From UBA8752 sp002336475 (lineage in GTDB: Bacteria > Bacteroidota > Bacteroidia > Flavobacteriales_D > Sanyastnellaceae): a stretch of 64,000 bases of DNA. Shown one piece after another: positions 19,474-27,522 of the stretch. Both the position numbers and the translations under genes were made by a program. The DNA lies in contig OX044365.1 of assembly GCA_943846755.1 (NCBI GenBank), positions 2,790,001 through 2,854,000 on the forward strand. The letters run 5' to 3'. The first letter of the stretch is position 1; each line of letters begins with the position of its first letter. Below the pieces are notes generated by a model, which saw only the letters and a list, made by a program, of their open reading frames with translations, had not been told where the DNA came from and did not search any database.

Positions 19474-20031
19474 TCAAAACAGCCAGCGGTGGCCTGCTGT
19501 GAGCATGGCCATGGAATAAAAGCTCAAAGTCTCCAACTCCCCGGGCAACGATCCAGTAAATAAGAGCGGGGAGATTTCAAACGAAAAAGCCCATTCGGAG
19601 CACTTGATGTCTGCGGCACTTTTTCCGCGACGCTCGAGGCGTTGAAGCTTGCGGCGGCTCACATCTCGATTGCAACGGTTCGAGGGTAGTGTGTTTTGGA
19701 TGTAGACATGGGTAGGGAATACCCGCAAGCCTGCTGAGAAGTGACCGCCTTTTGCTCCTCTGTGTCCCACTCCGACTTTGGCCGTAAAGACGCTCGGGAA
19801 TGCCAGTCCAATTTGGGTGTCAGTAAACCCGTTTTTGCTGAAATAGGAACGCCTTCCCATGAGGACTGAGGTCCCGGGGAAAACAGCACCTTCAACGATG
19901 AATGCGAGCCCCCAATTGGATTCGATGTAGGGTTCTACGCGTTTTTCTTCTTGGGCATGGGTGCTACTGACGGTTGCTAAAAATGCACCAATCAGTGCTA
20001 TCGACTTGATGGCAGAACAGGATGTCTTCAT
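19474..20031 (-). CDS. Hypothetical exported protein of 185 residues
   Basis: Function not recognised. There is an N-terminal signal peptide (SIALIGAFLATVSSTHAQ), then alternating hydrophobic/polar stretches (WGLAFIVEGAVFPGTSVLMG; FSAGLRVFPTHVYIQ; WAFSFEISPLLFTG; FYSMAMLTAGHRWLF) that look like outer-membrane or porin-type beta strands, ending in an aromatic Phe. A basic loop (SRRKLQRLERRGKSAAD) lies near residue 125. Its ATG overlaps the stop of the acylase gene in an ATGA (20028-20031), so the two are translationally coupled and probably work in the same compartment. It could be a small beta-barrel or lipocalin-like protein; homology is needed to decide. Confidence 0.7.
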   Translation of the reverse strand: MKTSCSAIKSIALIGAFLATVSSTHAQEEKRVEPYIESNWGLAFIVEGAVFPGTSVLMGRRSYFSKNGFTDTQIGLAFPSVFTAKVGVGHRGAKGGHFSAGLRVFPTHVYIQNTLPSNRCNRDVSRRKLQRLERRGKSAADIKCSEWAFSFEISPLLFTGSLPGELETLSFYSMAMLTAGHRWLF

Positions 20032-22460
20032 GGCGTAATACTGGAGGAAAAGGTCGCATTGTTTTCAATGTCGGTTCGGTCCATACGCATCTTTCGGAAC
20101 TGGCCTGTGTGGTACAGCGGGGCCTGGTTGTCATAGAAGGCGCTGAAGACATTGCCGGACTGGCCAGTGGGGAGGATGCTCTCGGCGGCATCCACATCAG
20201 CGAAGTCGATACCGATGCGCATAGAGGGGCCGGAAAAGACCTCATAGTTGACTTCCTTTTTCAGTTTGAACTCGTATTTGCACAGGGCATCCTTTGCTGC
20301 AGGAAGGCCATAGGGCCCCACGCTGAGCCAGTTGCCGAGGAGGGGTATATCTGCCATGGCGTGGCGGTGGGAAACGGTGTGCAGCCGTTCATAATGCCAT
20401 GCGCTCGGATCTGTGCCGAGGGCGCTTTCTAAATCTGTATAAGCCAACAGGAAAGCTGCTGAAACGATTGCGGCAGCGTTGTCGCGGGGGGCAGTGCTGA
20501 CATCGTCCCACCAAGGTGAACCGGGATTGGCAAGGAGTCTTGGGAAGGAATTCTCGCTGACTATGGTTTTGTGCCAAGCTTCGAATTTCTCTGCGGCGTT
20601 TTCACCAGCGGCTTGATGGAATTCGTCGGCCATGGCACCCTCGATGGTGCGGTACATCCAGCGGTAGTAAAGTGTGGGCTCTGTTTGCCCGCCGGTATGG
20701 CTCCCATCCCACTGACGGAGTTGGCTCAATGCATTTGCCTGCGCAGGCTCCCAATTGGTTTCCGAGGCATCGGCGAACGCCACGAGCATGGAGCAATTGC
20801 CCTTGTATACGGGTGAATGGTGGTCGAGCTGCAAGGACTGTGCCCCTTCAAGGGTCCAGTCGTCTCTGGCCTCCATGGCTTTCACGATCCCTGCTCCACG
20901 GGTGTTTCCAGCGTAATAGTGGCCAGGATAATGCACCCCTGCCACGCTGTCTGGGGCATTGTTTGCGGAGTAGACATAACCTGCCTGGGGGTTGACCGAT
21001 TGGGGATTTCGAGAAAAGGGGTGCCAGCCCAAGGGGTCATTGGCGGGGTTGCTGCCATCGATGGCGGTTTTGGTGTTCACGTGGTCTGGGCGAATGGGAA
21101 GCTTTGCGCTTGCCCACCAAGCGATGTTGCCCTCTTCATCGCCGTACATGAGGTTGATGCCTGGGGCGTGCATGATGGAGGCAGCGTCTTGAACCTCTTC
21201 CATGGTGTTTCCTCGTGAAAACCCGTAGAAGGCCTCGTGGATGCGGTTTTCGGGATATTGGGTAAAGGTCCACCACATGGCAATGCTGTCTTCGATTAAA
21301 GGGCCGTGGTGTGTTTTGCGCAGCTTGAAAGTCACGTCATCCTCCCCAGCCACTTCGATGGTTTCCATGTTGACTTCGATGTCCCTCCAGCGGTCGCCTT
21401 GCAGGTATTTGCCGTCTTTGATGGTTTCTCGGTAGAGGTCGATGTCGTCGTTCACAAACATCGTAATGCCCCAAGAATGGTGGCGCGTGTGGCCAATCGC
21501 GGGAAAAGGCAGGCCACCGATGTGGTTGCCATAGTATTCAACTTCGGGCGTCACAATGTGCGCTTCGTACCACACCGATGGCTGCGAGTAGGCCATGTGG
21601 GCATCGTTGCAAAACAGCACTTTGCCGCTCGCCGTCTTGTCTCCGCTGATGACCCAAGCGTTGGATCCCAGCCACTGCGGAACGGGGCGAAGGGCATCCA
21701 AACGGTGCACTTTTGTGGAGATTGCAGAAATGTCCGAAGGTGTGGGGCTCTCGGTTTTGGGCCTGACTTGCTCAGTGCTTGGAGCTGCGGTACTGTCTGT
21801 TCCAGCGCCGGTGACGGGGATGCGGGTAAATCCCTCTGGGCCGGTGGCCAGGTCGGCCATGTATGTTGGCCCCAGGGCTTCATTCATCCAGTCGAGGATG
21901 GGCTCTGTCTTGAGGTGAATGGCAAAACTGAACGCCATAAATCCTGTAGCGCAGTAAACATCGCGGGTGTCGAAGGGCTTGGGATCGGCGCCCAAAAGTT
22001 GGTACTCCAAGGGCTTCTTGTCCTCCGCGATGAAGCGGTTGATGCCATCCAGATAGGCTGCCATAGCAGTTTGGATGCGCTGTGGTGCATGGGCGGTGAA
22101 CTCACCAGACACCCGGGCTGCGGCCTCGCGCATGCCGAGGGTGCGCAAATACTGGTCGTTTTCGACCATGTCTGGTCCGAGCAGTGCAGAAAGTTCGCCG
22201 GCTCCGGCGCGCCGGAGCAGGTCCATTTGCCAGAGGCGTTCCGAAGCGTGGATATAGCCCAAAGCGTACATCGCATCGTCCTCGGTTTCGGCGTAGATGT
22301 GGGGCACCGCCATGTCGTCGAAGATGATTTCAACCGGCGCGGAGACGGCATCGGATGCCAAGCTAAAGCTGTAGTCGGTGCTGCTGGTCTGAACGAAATA
22401 GACGACGTAGGCGAGGAGCAAGACCAACAACAGGCCGAGCGCTTTGAGGAGATTTTTCAT
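20028..22460 (-). CDS. Penicillin acylase family Ntn hydrolase
   Basis: Cleaves amide bonds of N-acyl compounds; relatives act on penicillins, acyl-homoserine lactones and other N-acyl amino compounds. It is 810 residues, with an N-terminal membrane or signal segment (LLVLLLAYVVYFVQ). The alpha-chain motif DDMAVPHIYAETEDDAMYAL and GYIHASERLWQMDLLRR are family hallmarks. The autocatalytic beta-chain N-terminus is Ser266 in WLGSNAWVISGDKTASG, preceded by a linker of about 50 residues that would be the excised spacer. The family Asn/His region (HSWGITMFVNDDIDLY) follows. The enzyme should be periplasmic and matured by self-cleavage. The downstream overlapping gene encodes an exported protein. 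Quorum-quenching is possible but cannot be claimed from sequence. Confidence 0.92.
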   Translation of the reverse strand: MKNLLKALGLLLVLLLAYVVYFVQTSSTDYSFSLASDAVSAPVEIIFDDMAVPHIYAETEDDAMYALGYIHASERLWQMDLLRRAGAGELSALLGPDMVENDQYLRTLGMREAAARVSGEFTAHAPQRIQTAMAAYLDGINRFIAEDKKPLEYQLLGADPKPFDTRDVYCATGFMAFSFAIHLKTEPILDWMNEALGPTYMADLATGPEGFTRIPVTGAGTDSTAAPSTEQVRPKTESPTPSDISAISTKVHRLDALRPVPQWLGSNAWVISGDKTASGKVLFCNDAHMAYSQPSVWYEAHIVTPEVEYYGNHIGGLPFPAIGHTRHHSWGITMFVNDDIDLYRETIKDGKYLQGDRWRDIEVNMETIEVAGEDDVTFKLRKTHHGPLIEDSIAMWWTFTQYPENRIHEAFYGFSRGNTMEEVQDAASIMHAPGINLMYGDEEGNIAWWASAKLPIRPDHVNTKTAIDGSNPANDPLGWHPFSRNPQSVNPQAGYVYSANNAPDSVAGVHYPGHYYAGNTRGAGIVKAMEARDDWTLEGAQSLQLDHHSPVYKGNCSMLVAFADASETNWEPAQANALSQLRQWDGSHTGGQTEPTLYYRWMYRTIEGAMADEFHQAAGENAAEKFEAWHKTIVSENSFPRLLANPGSPWWDDVSTAPRDNAAAIVSAAFLLAYTDLESALGTDPSAWHYERLHTVSHRHAMADIPLLGNWLSVGPYGLPAAKDALCKYEFKLKKEVNYEVFSGPSMRIGIDFADVDAAESILPTGQSGNVFSAFYDNQAPLYHTGQFRKMRMDRTDIENNATFSSSITP

Positions 22461-22566
22461 GGCGCAATCGTAGTTGCGGAAGTTACATTTCCCTGCGGTG
22501 GCAGGGGGCGGTTGTATTCTATGGACCTTCCCGAGTCGCTGAGCTGCATTTGGAGTAGATTACCTC

Positions 22567-23439
22567 ATGTTTTGGAAGCAATGGCCGTGCTTGATAGCGG
22601 CGTTTATCATCTGGTTTTCAAGCCCATCGAAGGCTTGGTCACAGGATGTACCCGATACCCTTTGGCTTCAGCTCGATGAGGCCATTCTCAGCGGAGATAC
22701 CATGCCTGCATTGCGCTTTTGTGAGGCGGCTGGTTGGGACTCGCTCAATTTTTCTTTTGTCCACTCGGTGTTGCAGTCCCATGAATTGGTGGTCCACAAC
22801 GGGGATACCGTGAACCACGCTTTCGTGTTGGGTGTGGGGGATTGGGATCCTGTTTCGCTGCCCGCGGGCCAGTTTACAGCATTGACTTTGCCCCCTATGG
22901 AGACGGGAACTTATAGCTACGGGTTGGCTTCTGAACGGGGCAGAGTGCTCGGTGCTGGAGGAATGATCATGGTGGGCAACGATGACCTGCCTCATTTTCA
23001 CTGGAACCTTGGTGATTGGGAGCCAGCAAGGATGCAAACGGTGGCCGAAGGGAATGCGTTGGATGGCGACGCACCATATGTCCCACGGCAGTTTACAGTG
23101 AACGACAGGACCTTTCCCAACACGTCTAACGACCCATTCGGTTACGTTTCCATTGGGGTAGGCACCTCATGCTATATCTCCATTGCCAATCAAGGCAGCA
23201 TGGACCATGTTCTGCATTTCCACGGCTTTCATGTGGAGGTTCTTCAAGCTTCGAAACACCCCGAAAGGGTGGGCTGGATCAAGGACACGATGCCCTTTCT
23301 TGTGGGAGAAGTGACCGTTGTGCGGCTCGACGCTTTTCAGCCCGGTATGTACCCTGTGCACAATCACAACCTCATTGCCGTGACGAATGCGGGCCTTTAT
23401 CCCGGCGGTATGATCACCCATCTTGACATCCAGCCATGA
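22567..23439 (+). CDS. Split multicopper oxidase, subunit A (C-terminal-type cupredoxin domain)
   Basis: An exported 290-residue protein (signal CLIAAFIIWFSSPSKAWSQ) with two cupredoxin-like domains. The first, at about 50-135, has no copper motifs. The second, at about 150-290, carries HVLHFHGFHVEVL, the trinuclear-site HxHGxH pattern of the last domain of multicopper oxidases. Where those enzymes normally end in HCHxxxHxxxM, this protein has YPVHNHNLIAVTNAGLYPGG, so the type 1 Cys is Asn while the two His remain. It would need a partner for electron entry. The next gene overlaps by ATGA (23436-23439) and supplies a domain with a Cys-type site, which strongly suggests a two-polypeptide oxidase. 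Confidence 0.8.
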   Translation: MFWKQWPCLIAAFIIWFSSPSKAWSQDVPDTLWLQLDEAILSGDTMPALRFCEAAGWDSLNFSFVHSVLQSHELVVHNGDTVNHAFVLGVGDWDPVSLPAGQFTALTLPPMETGTYSYGLASERGRVLGAGGMIMVGNDDLPHFHWNLGDWEPARMQTVAEGNALDGDAPYVPRQFTVNDRTFPNTSNDPFGYVSIGVGTSCYISIANQGSMDHVLHFHGFHVEVLQASKHPERVGWIKDTMPFLVGEVTVVRLDAFQPGMYPVHNHNLIAVTNAGLYPGGMITHLDIQP

Positions 23440-24638
23440 AGACGAGGACGCCATACAGGCAGGATTTGACCCATGTGTATCGTACACTGTTGTTCGCGTG
23501 TAGTGTGTGGTGCATGTCTCACGCAGCGCTTAGTCAAGCCCTTCCTCCCCAGCTTTTCTCCGAAATGGACGGCATTCATTTCTTGGATGACGGTTCCTCT
23601 GTTCCCATCTGGGGCTACGGATGGGTCACCGATGGATACATCACCTTGCCTGGGCCACTGTTGACCTACAATGAAGGACAGGCGGTAGACCTCAACTTTA
23701 CGAATCCCAGTCCCGAAAGCCACACCATTCACTTGCATGGGCTTGATGTCGATCAGGCAAATGATGGGGTTCCGGCTACCTCTTTCTTGGTGCCCACCAA
23801 TGGCGATGCGGTGTACTCTTTTGTCGCAGATCAATCAGGTACTTTTCTGTACCACTGCCATGTCACCACGACCCTTCACCTGACGATGGGGATGTACGGA
23901 ATGATCTTGGTGAAGCGCCCCGATCAGACCTTGTTTGATGGTGGACCGGCCTACTCCGAGGACGTTCCATTGTTGTTCAGTGACCTCGAGGTAGCGACCA
24001 ACTTGGACCCGGTTGGGAGTTTTCCGTTTCACGACATTCGCCCCGATGTTTTCATGATCAATGGGATCTCGGGAAGTCAGTTGGAAGAAGAAGACCAAAT
24101 GGTATGGGCCGCTCCCGGCGACACCTTGGCACTGCGGCTGGGGTCCATGGCTTACAGCCGCGTCCGTTGTCACTTTCCGCCTGAATTGCATGCCACTTGC
24201 TTCATGAGCGATGGTCGGGCATTGCCGGAGGCTTTTGCTGTAGACAGCCTCGATGTTTTTCCCGGTGAGCGTTTCACAGTGTTGGTTGCACCGGAGGAGG
24301 GATTTGACGGTGTGGTATCCTGTGAGTTTTGGAACATGATTGATCCGGGCGTCGAGGATGTGCAAGAGATCCGTTTCGGTGCAACGCCATCATCTGTGGG
24401 TTCGGCTGAACCATTTTTGTTGAAGCAGGGCTATCCCAATCCAGCAGACCAGTGGCACGCCCCTGGTGGAATTGAAGGCGGTTTCGCAGGCGAGGTGGTT
24501 GTCAGGGATTTGCAGGGGAGGGAATGTTTTAGGGGCTACTTGGAAGGTGGCCGGTTTGACGTTTCATCTTGGCCAGAGGGTGCTTACGTGGCCCGCTGCG
24601 GGAATTTGCCCCCGACCCGGTTTATGGTCACCCATTGA
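23436..24638 (+). CDS. Split multicopper oxidase, subunit B (N-terminal-type domains) with T9SS-like tail
   Basis: A 400-residue exported protein (TLLFACSVWCMSHAALSQA). Domain 1 (about 50-160) has the HTIHLHGLDVD trinuclear motif and FLYHCHVTTTLHLTMGMYG, a full Cys/His/Met type 1 set with the 7-residue Cys-His spacing seen in two-domain laccases rather than the 5-residue spacing of three-domain enzymes. Domain 2 (about 165-315; VPLLFSDLEVATN, then DVFPGERFTVLVAPEEG) is a cupredoxin-like domain without obvious copper ligands. The end (LLKQGYPNPADQWHAPGG, then SSWPEGAYVARC) resembles a T9SS type A tail. Together with subunit A this gives one complete set of copper motifs. The substrate is unknown. 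Confidence 0.82.
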   Translation: MKTRTPYRQDLTHVYRTLLFACSVWCMSHAALSQALPPQLFSEMDGIHFLDDGSSVPIWGYGWVTDGYITLPGPLLTYNEGQAVDLNFTNPSPESHTIHLHGLDVDQANDGVPATSFLVPTNGDAVYSFVADQSGTFLYHCHVTTTLHLTMGMYGMILVKRPDQTLFDGGPAYSEDVPLLFSDLEVATNLDPVGSFPFHDIRPDVFMINGISGSQLEEEDQMVWAAPGDTLALRLGSMAYSRVRCHFPPELHATCFMSDGRALPEAFAVDSLDVFPGERFTVLVAPEEGFDGVVSCEFWNMIDPGVEDVQEIRFGATPSSVGSAEPFLLKQGYPNPADQWHAPGGIEGGFAGEVVVRDLQGRECFRGYLEGGRFDVSSWPEGAYVARCGNLPPTRFMVTH

Positions 24639-24738
24639 CGCCGCACAAAATGACTGATGCCCTGATCATGGTCTTCGGGTGGTGTCTTGCCCAAGTTTTG
24701 TCAGCCCAAGTTTCTGGTTTTTAGGCAGGGTCATCCCT

Positions 24739-25227
24739 ATGAAATCAACCATGTCCAATCCTGCAAGGGGCCTGACCATTGTGCCTTTCAGCCCTCAGTA
24801 CCGCCGCGCGTTTTTTGAACTAAACAAGGCTTGGCTGGACCGGTATTTCCTCTTGGAGCCCTACGACATTGAGGTGCTGGGGAATCCAGAGGAGATGGTG
24901 ATTGGTCCTGGCGGTGAAGTCTATTTTGGAAAGCTTGGGGAGGAGGTGGTCGCCACATTTGCACTCACGCCAAGGGCAGAAGGGGTGTTGGAGCTCAACA
25001 AGATGGCGGTGCGTGAAGACCTGCGCTCGCATGGATTCGGCCATGAGCTGATGGCCTTTCTCATCGACCTCTGCGGCCAGCGCGGAACCCGTGTCATTGA
25101 GTTGTACTCGCACACCCGCCTCGAAAGCGCCTTGCACCTTTACCGCAAATTCGGCTTTGTGGAAGTGCCCTTGCCAGAAGATTGTGTCTATGATCGGGCA
25201 GACATCCGCATGCAGCTTGCGCTCTGA
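24739..25227 (+). CDS. GNAT-family N-acetyltransferase
   Basis: Transfers an acetyl group from acetyl-CoA to an amine; the substrate is unknown. The ATG at 24739 is preferred over 24679 because the extra N-terminus is not GNAT-like; ATG 24751 is also possible. The core has strand beta4 (VVATFALTPRAEGVLELNKM), the acetyl-CoA pyrophosphate-binding loop in the form REDLRSHGFGHELMAFLIDL (R/Q-x-x-G-x-G/A), and the C-terminal ESALHLYRKFGFVEVPLP, the usual A.xLYxxxGF motif. At 162 residues it is a standard single-domain member. It is convergent with the GH13 amylase gene (28 bp between stops) and stands alone. Confidence 0.9.
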   Translation: MKSTMSNPARGLTIVPFSPQYRRAFFELNKAWLDRYFLLEPYDIEVLGNPEEMVIGPGGEVYFGKLGEEVVATFALTPRAEGVLELNKMAVREDLRSHGFGHELMAFLIDLCGQRGTRVIELYSHTRLESALHLYRKFGFVEVPLPEDCVYDRADIRMQLAL

Positions 25228-25255
25228 AGCGCAGTTTGACTTGGGGACAGCAGGA

Positions 25256-27115
25256 TCAACGCACTTCCAGAATCCAAGCTGCGGATGCGGGCACGGTCAG
25301 TTGGTTACCCAGCGCTGCGGGCTCGGTACCGCTGAGTACTTCTTTGAACGTGCGGCGCCCGTTGAGCACCTCATCGAATCGCGCAAGATTCAGTTTCTCG
25401 GGGGCGTCGCCTTGGTTGAGTATGACCATGACTGTGGCGGAGTCATCTTGACGGAAGTAGACATAGCATTCGCCTTCTGGGACATAGTGGGTCAGGGAGC
25501 CATGGTGCACCGCGCTAGCGCTCTGGCGCCAGTTGAGGAGGCGGCGCGTGAAGGCTTGGAATTCAAGAGATTCCTGGCTTAATCCAGAGCCTGTAAAACC
25601 ATTGATTTCATCGCCGGACCACCCGCCGGGGAAGTCGCTCCGGATGTTGCCATGGCTGTCGTCTCCTGTATTGGACATCAGGATTTCCGTCCCGTAATAG
25701 AACTGCGGTATGCCGCGCGTGGTGGCAAAGAAGACCATGGCCAGACGTGTCTTGCGCGCATCGTCTCCGAGTTGGGTGTGGACCCGGCTCATGTCGTGGT
25801 TGTCAGGGAAGACGATGTGGTTGAAGGGGTCGGGGTAGAGGAAGTCGTTGCCGAGCATTTCATAGAGCCTCACCCAATCGGAATGCCAGGTTTCTTCCCC
25901 GTTCATGCACTGCATGAAGGCATGGTGGAGTGGAAAGTCCAACAAACCAGGCAGGCAAGAGGTGTAGCCATCGCGGTTGTTTTGTCCCTCCTGCCAGTAG
26001 GCGAGGACAGCGGGGTTAAGGCTCCATTCTTCGCCACAGATGTTGAGGTGGGGGTAGGCTGCGCGGATGGCGCAGGTCCATTGCGTCATAAAGTTCGCAT
26101 CAGAATAAGGATAGGTGTCCATCCGAATGCCACTGAGTCCGAGATACTCTATCCACCAGATGGTGTTCTGGATGAGGTAATCTGCCAGCAGGGGTTGGCG
26201 CTGGTTGAGGTCGGGCATTTCCTTGACGAACCAACCGTCGGTGAAGCCCGCGAGGTCCGAAGCCGTGGCGTAGGGGTCGCGCAATGTGGTACGGCGATGC
26301 GTGGTCGGAGAAAAGGTGCCACCGTTGTTGATCCAGTCTTTGGTGGGCAAATCGTCCATCCAAGGATGTTCTGAACCGCAGTGGTTCATGATCATGTCCA
26401 TGATGACCTTGAGGCCTTTGCTGCGCGCTGCCTCTGCCAATGCACGGTATTCCTCATTGGTGCCGAATCGGGGGTCGACCCGGTAATAGTCCGTGGTGGC
26501 ATAACCGTGGTAGGACCATTGGGGTTGGTTGTTTTCGAGCAAGGGATTGAGCCATATGGCGGTGTACCCCATGTCGTCGAGGTAGTCGAGGTGTTGGGAG
26601 ATGCCGGCGAGGTCACCACCGTGACGTCCATGGTCATCGGAGCGATCGGGTGCCTCCAGCAAGTCTTCCACGGCATCGTTGTTAGGATTGCCATTGGAGA
26701 AGCGGTCCGGGGTAATCAGGCAAATCGCGTCGCTGCCGTTGTAGCCTTGGAGTTCTTGGGTTTTTCGGCCAAGCAGCTCAAAGGAGGTGGTGCCTAGGGT
26801 TCCACCCGCTGCCTCAGGGTCGGTCCATTTCAATTCAAGTGTCCCCGGCTTTGCGTCTTGACCCACGGACAAATAGACAAACCGGTAGTTCGGGCTGTCC
26901 CCGGCAACGAGCTTTTGGAGGGTAATTCCTGGATGGTCTATGGCGACGTCAAGAGCAGCGATGCCGTCACCATGCACCACGATTTGCAGGGACTCGTCCG
27001 GCATGTTTATCCACCAAAATGGAGGGTCAATCCGGTCGACAAAGGCTTGGCCTGTTGCTTGAGGAATGGCACTCAAGAAGACTCCGAAAAATGTCAGAAG
27101 ACGAATGCACAGCAT
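25256..27115 (-). CDS. GH13 alpha-amylase family enzyme (neopullulanase/cyclomaltodextrinase type), exported
   Basis: Hydrolyses alpha-1,4 (and possibly alpha-1,6) glucans or cyclodextrins, probably in the periplasm. The ATG at 27115 gives a signal peptide (LLTFFGVFLSAIPQATGQA); the frame is open to 27379, but that part overlaps the upstream small gene. An N-terminal beta-sandwich typical of neopullulanases (IDPPFWWINMPDESLQIVVHG) is followed by the barrel with all GH13 regions: DMIMNHCG, nucleophile Asp333 in GIRMDTYPY, acid/base Glu362 in ICGEEWSLN, and Asp441 in FPDNHDMSR. The C-terminal beta domain is present. The closest functional class is SusA-like neopullulanase, though no susC/D for starch is adjacent. 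It may share a transcript with the small membrane protein upstream. Confidence 0.93.
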   Translation of the reverse strand: MLCIRLLTFFGVFLSAIPQATGQAFVDRIDPPFWWINMPDESLQIVVHGDGIAALDVAIDHPGITLQKLVAGDSPNYRFVYLSVGQDAKPGTLELKWTDPEAAGGTLGTTSFELLGRKTQELQGYNGSDAICLITPDRFSNGNPNNDAVEDLLEAPDRSDDHGRHGGDLAGISQHLDYLDDMGYTAIWLNPLLENNQPQWSYHGYATTDYYRVDPRFGTNEEYRALAEAARSKGLKVIMDMIMNHCGSEHPWMDDLPTKDWINNGGTFSPTTHRRTTLRDPYATASDLAGFTDGWFVKEMPDLNQRQPLLADYLIQNTIWWIEYLGLSGIRMDTYPYSDANFMTQWTCAIRAAYPHLNICGEEWSLNPAVLAYWQEGQNNRDGYTSCLPGLLDFPLHHAFMQCMNGEETWHSDWVRLYEMLGNDFLYPDPFNHIVFPDNHDMSRVHTQLGDDARKTRLAMVFFATTRGIPQFYYGTEILMSNTGDDSHGNIRSDFPGGWSGDEINGFTGSGLSQESLEFQAFTRRLLNWRQSASAVHHGSLTHYVPEGECYVYFRQDDSATVMVILNQGDAPEKLNLARFDEVLNGRRTFKEVLSGTEPAALGNQLTVPASAAWILEVR

Positions 27116-27164
27116 GGCCGTAAAGAAACGGCGGTACCGGTCTTTCTTGATGTGTTGGCTTGGC

Positions 27165-27443
27165 TTAGTTGCTTGAGCCTGTGGCGCCGAGGTGCTTTGA
27201 TCGGGAGGCCAAATGAATGGGAGATGCCAGCGATTCCTCAGGGGACGAGGTTTTGAGGCCCTTGGCCTTGGCTTTCCATAAGCGCTTTCGATTGCGCTGG
27301 TGTTCCAATGCGTTGCGCAAACTCTCCAGTTCCTCTTGCACTTCATGCCGGGCCATGACAACACAATAAGCGACGGCACCGGTTGTGGTGACCGCTATGA
27401 TCCCGATCCAGATCCAGTCAAAAAGAGAAATCATCATGAGCAT
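27165..27443 (-). CDS. Small membrane protein with a basic coiled-coil segment
   Basis: A 92-residue protein of unknown function. One transmembrane segment (IWIGIIAVTTTGAVAYCVVM) is followed by an alpha-helical, charged region (RHEVQEELESLRNALEHQRN) and a basic low-complexity tail. There are several start options (ATG 27443, 27437, 27434), all in frame. It ends 49 bp before the amylase start, so co-transcription is likely. A triple direct repeat lies directly upstream. The hydrophobic helix plus heptad-like acidic/Leu stretch argues that this is a real gene rather than a chance frame, but no family was recognised. Confidence 0.6.
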   Translation of the reverse strand: MLMMISLFDWIWIGIIAVTTTGAVAYCVVMARHEVQEELESLRNALEHQRNRKRLWKAKAKGLKTSSPEESLASPIHLASRSKHLGATGSSN

Positions 27444-27446
27444 TGG

Positions 27447-27474
27447 CTTAACGTTCTCTTAATATAGGCTTAAC
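27447..27474. promoter_or_regulatory. Triple hexamer direct repeat with 11-bp period (Pho-box-like)
   Basis: CTTAAC at 27447-27452, CTTAAT at 27458-27463 and CTTAAC at 27469-27474 are separated by 5-bp spacers, so the hexamers recur once per helical turn. This layout is that of sites for OmpR/PhoB-type response regulators, and the hexamer is close to the cyanobacterial Pho box CTTAAC. It lies immediately before the small membrane protein and amylase genes. Confidence 0.5.
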
Positions 27475-27522
27475 ATTCGGGAATTGCAAGGGCTCCCGCC
27501 GCGAAAACCATTGAGCCACAGC

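Noticed and set aside
21306..22679. A 457-codon plus-strand frame opposite the penicillin-acylase gene
   Set aside because: The acylase has a full set of Ntn-hydrolase motifs; the antisense frame has none and overlaps the next gene's start.
23474..23486. GTGTATCGTACAC as a fourth copy of the shared palindrome
   Set aside because: It is 13 bp rather than 15 bp (different arm spacing) and lies inside the coding region of the multicopper oxidase subunit B gene.
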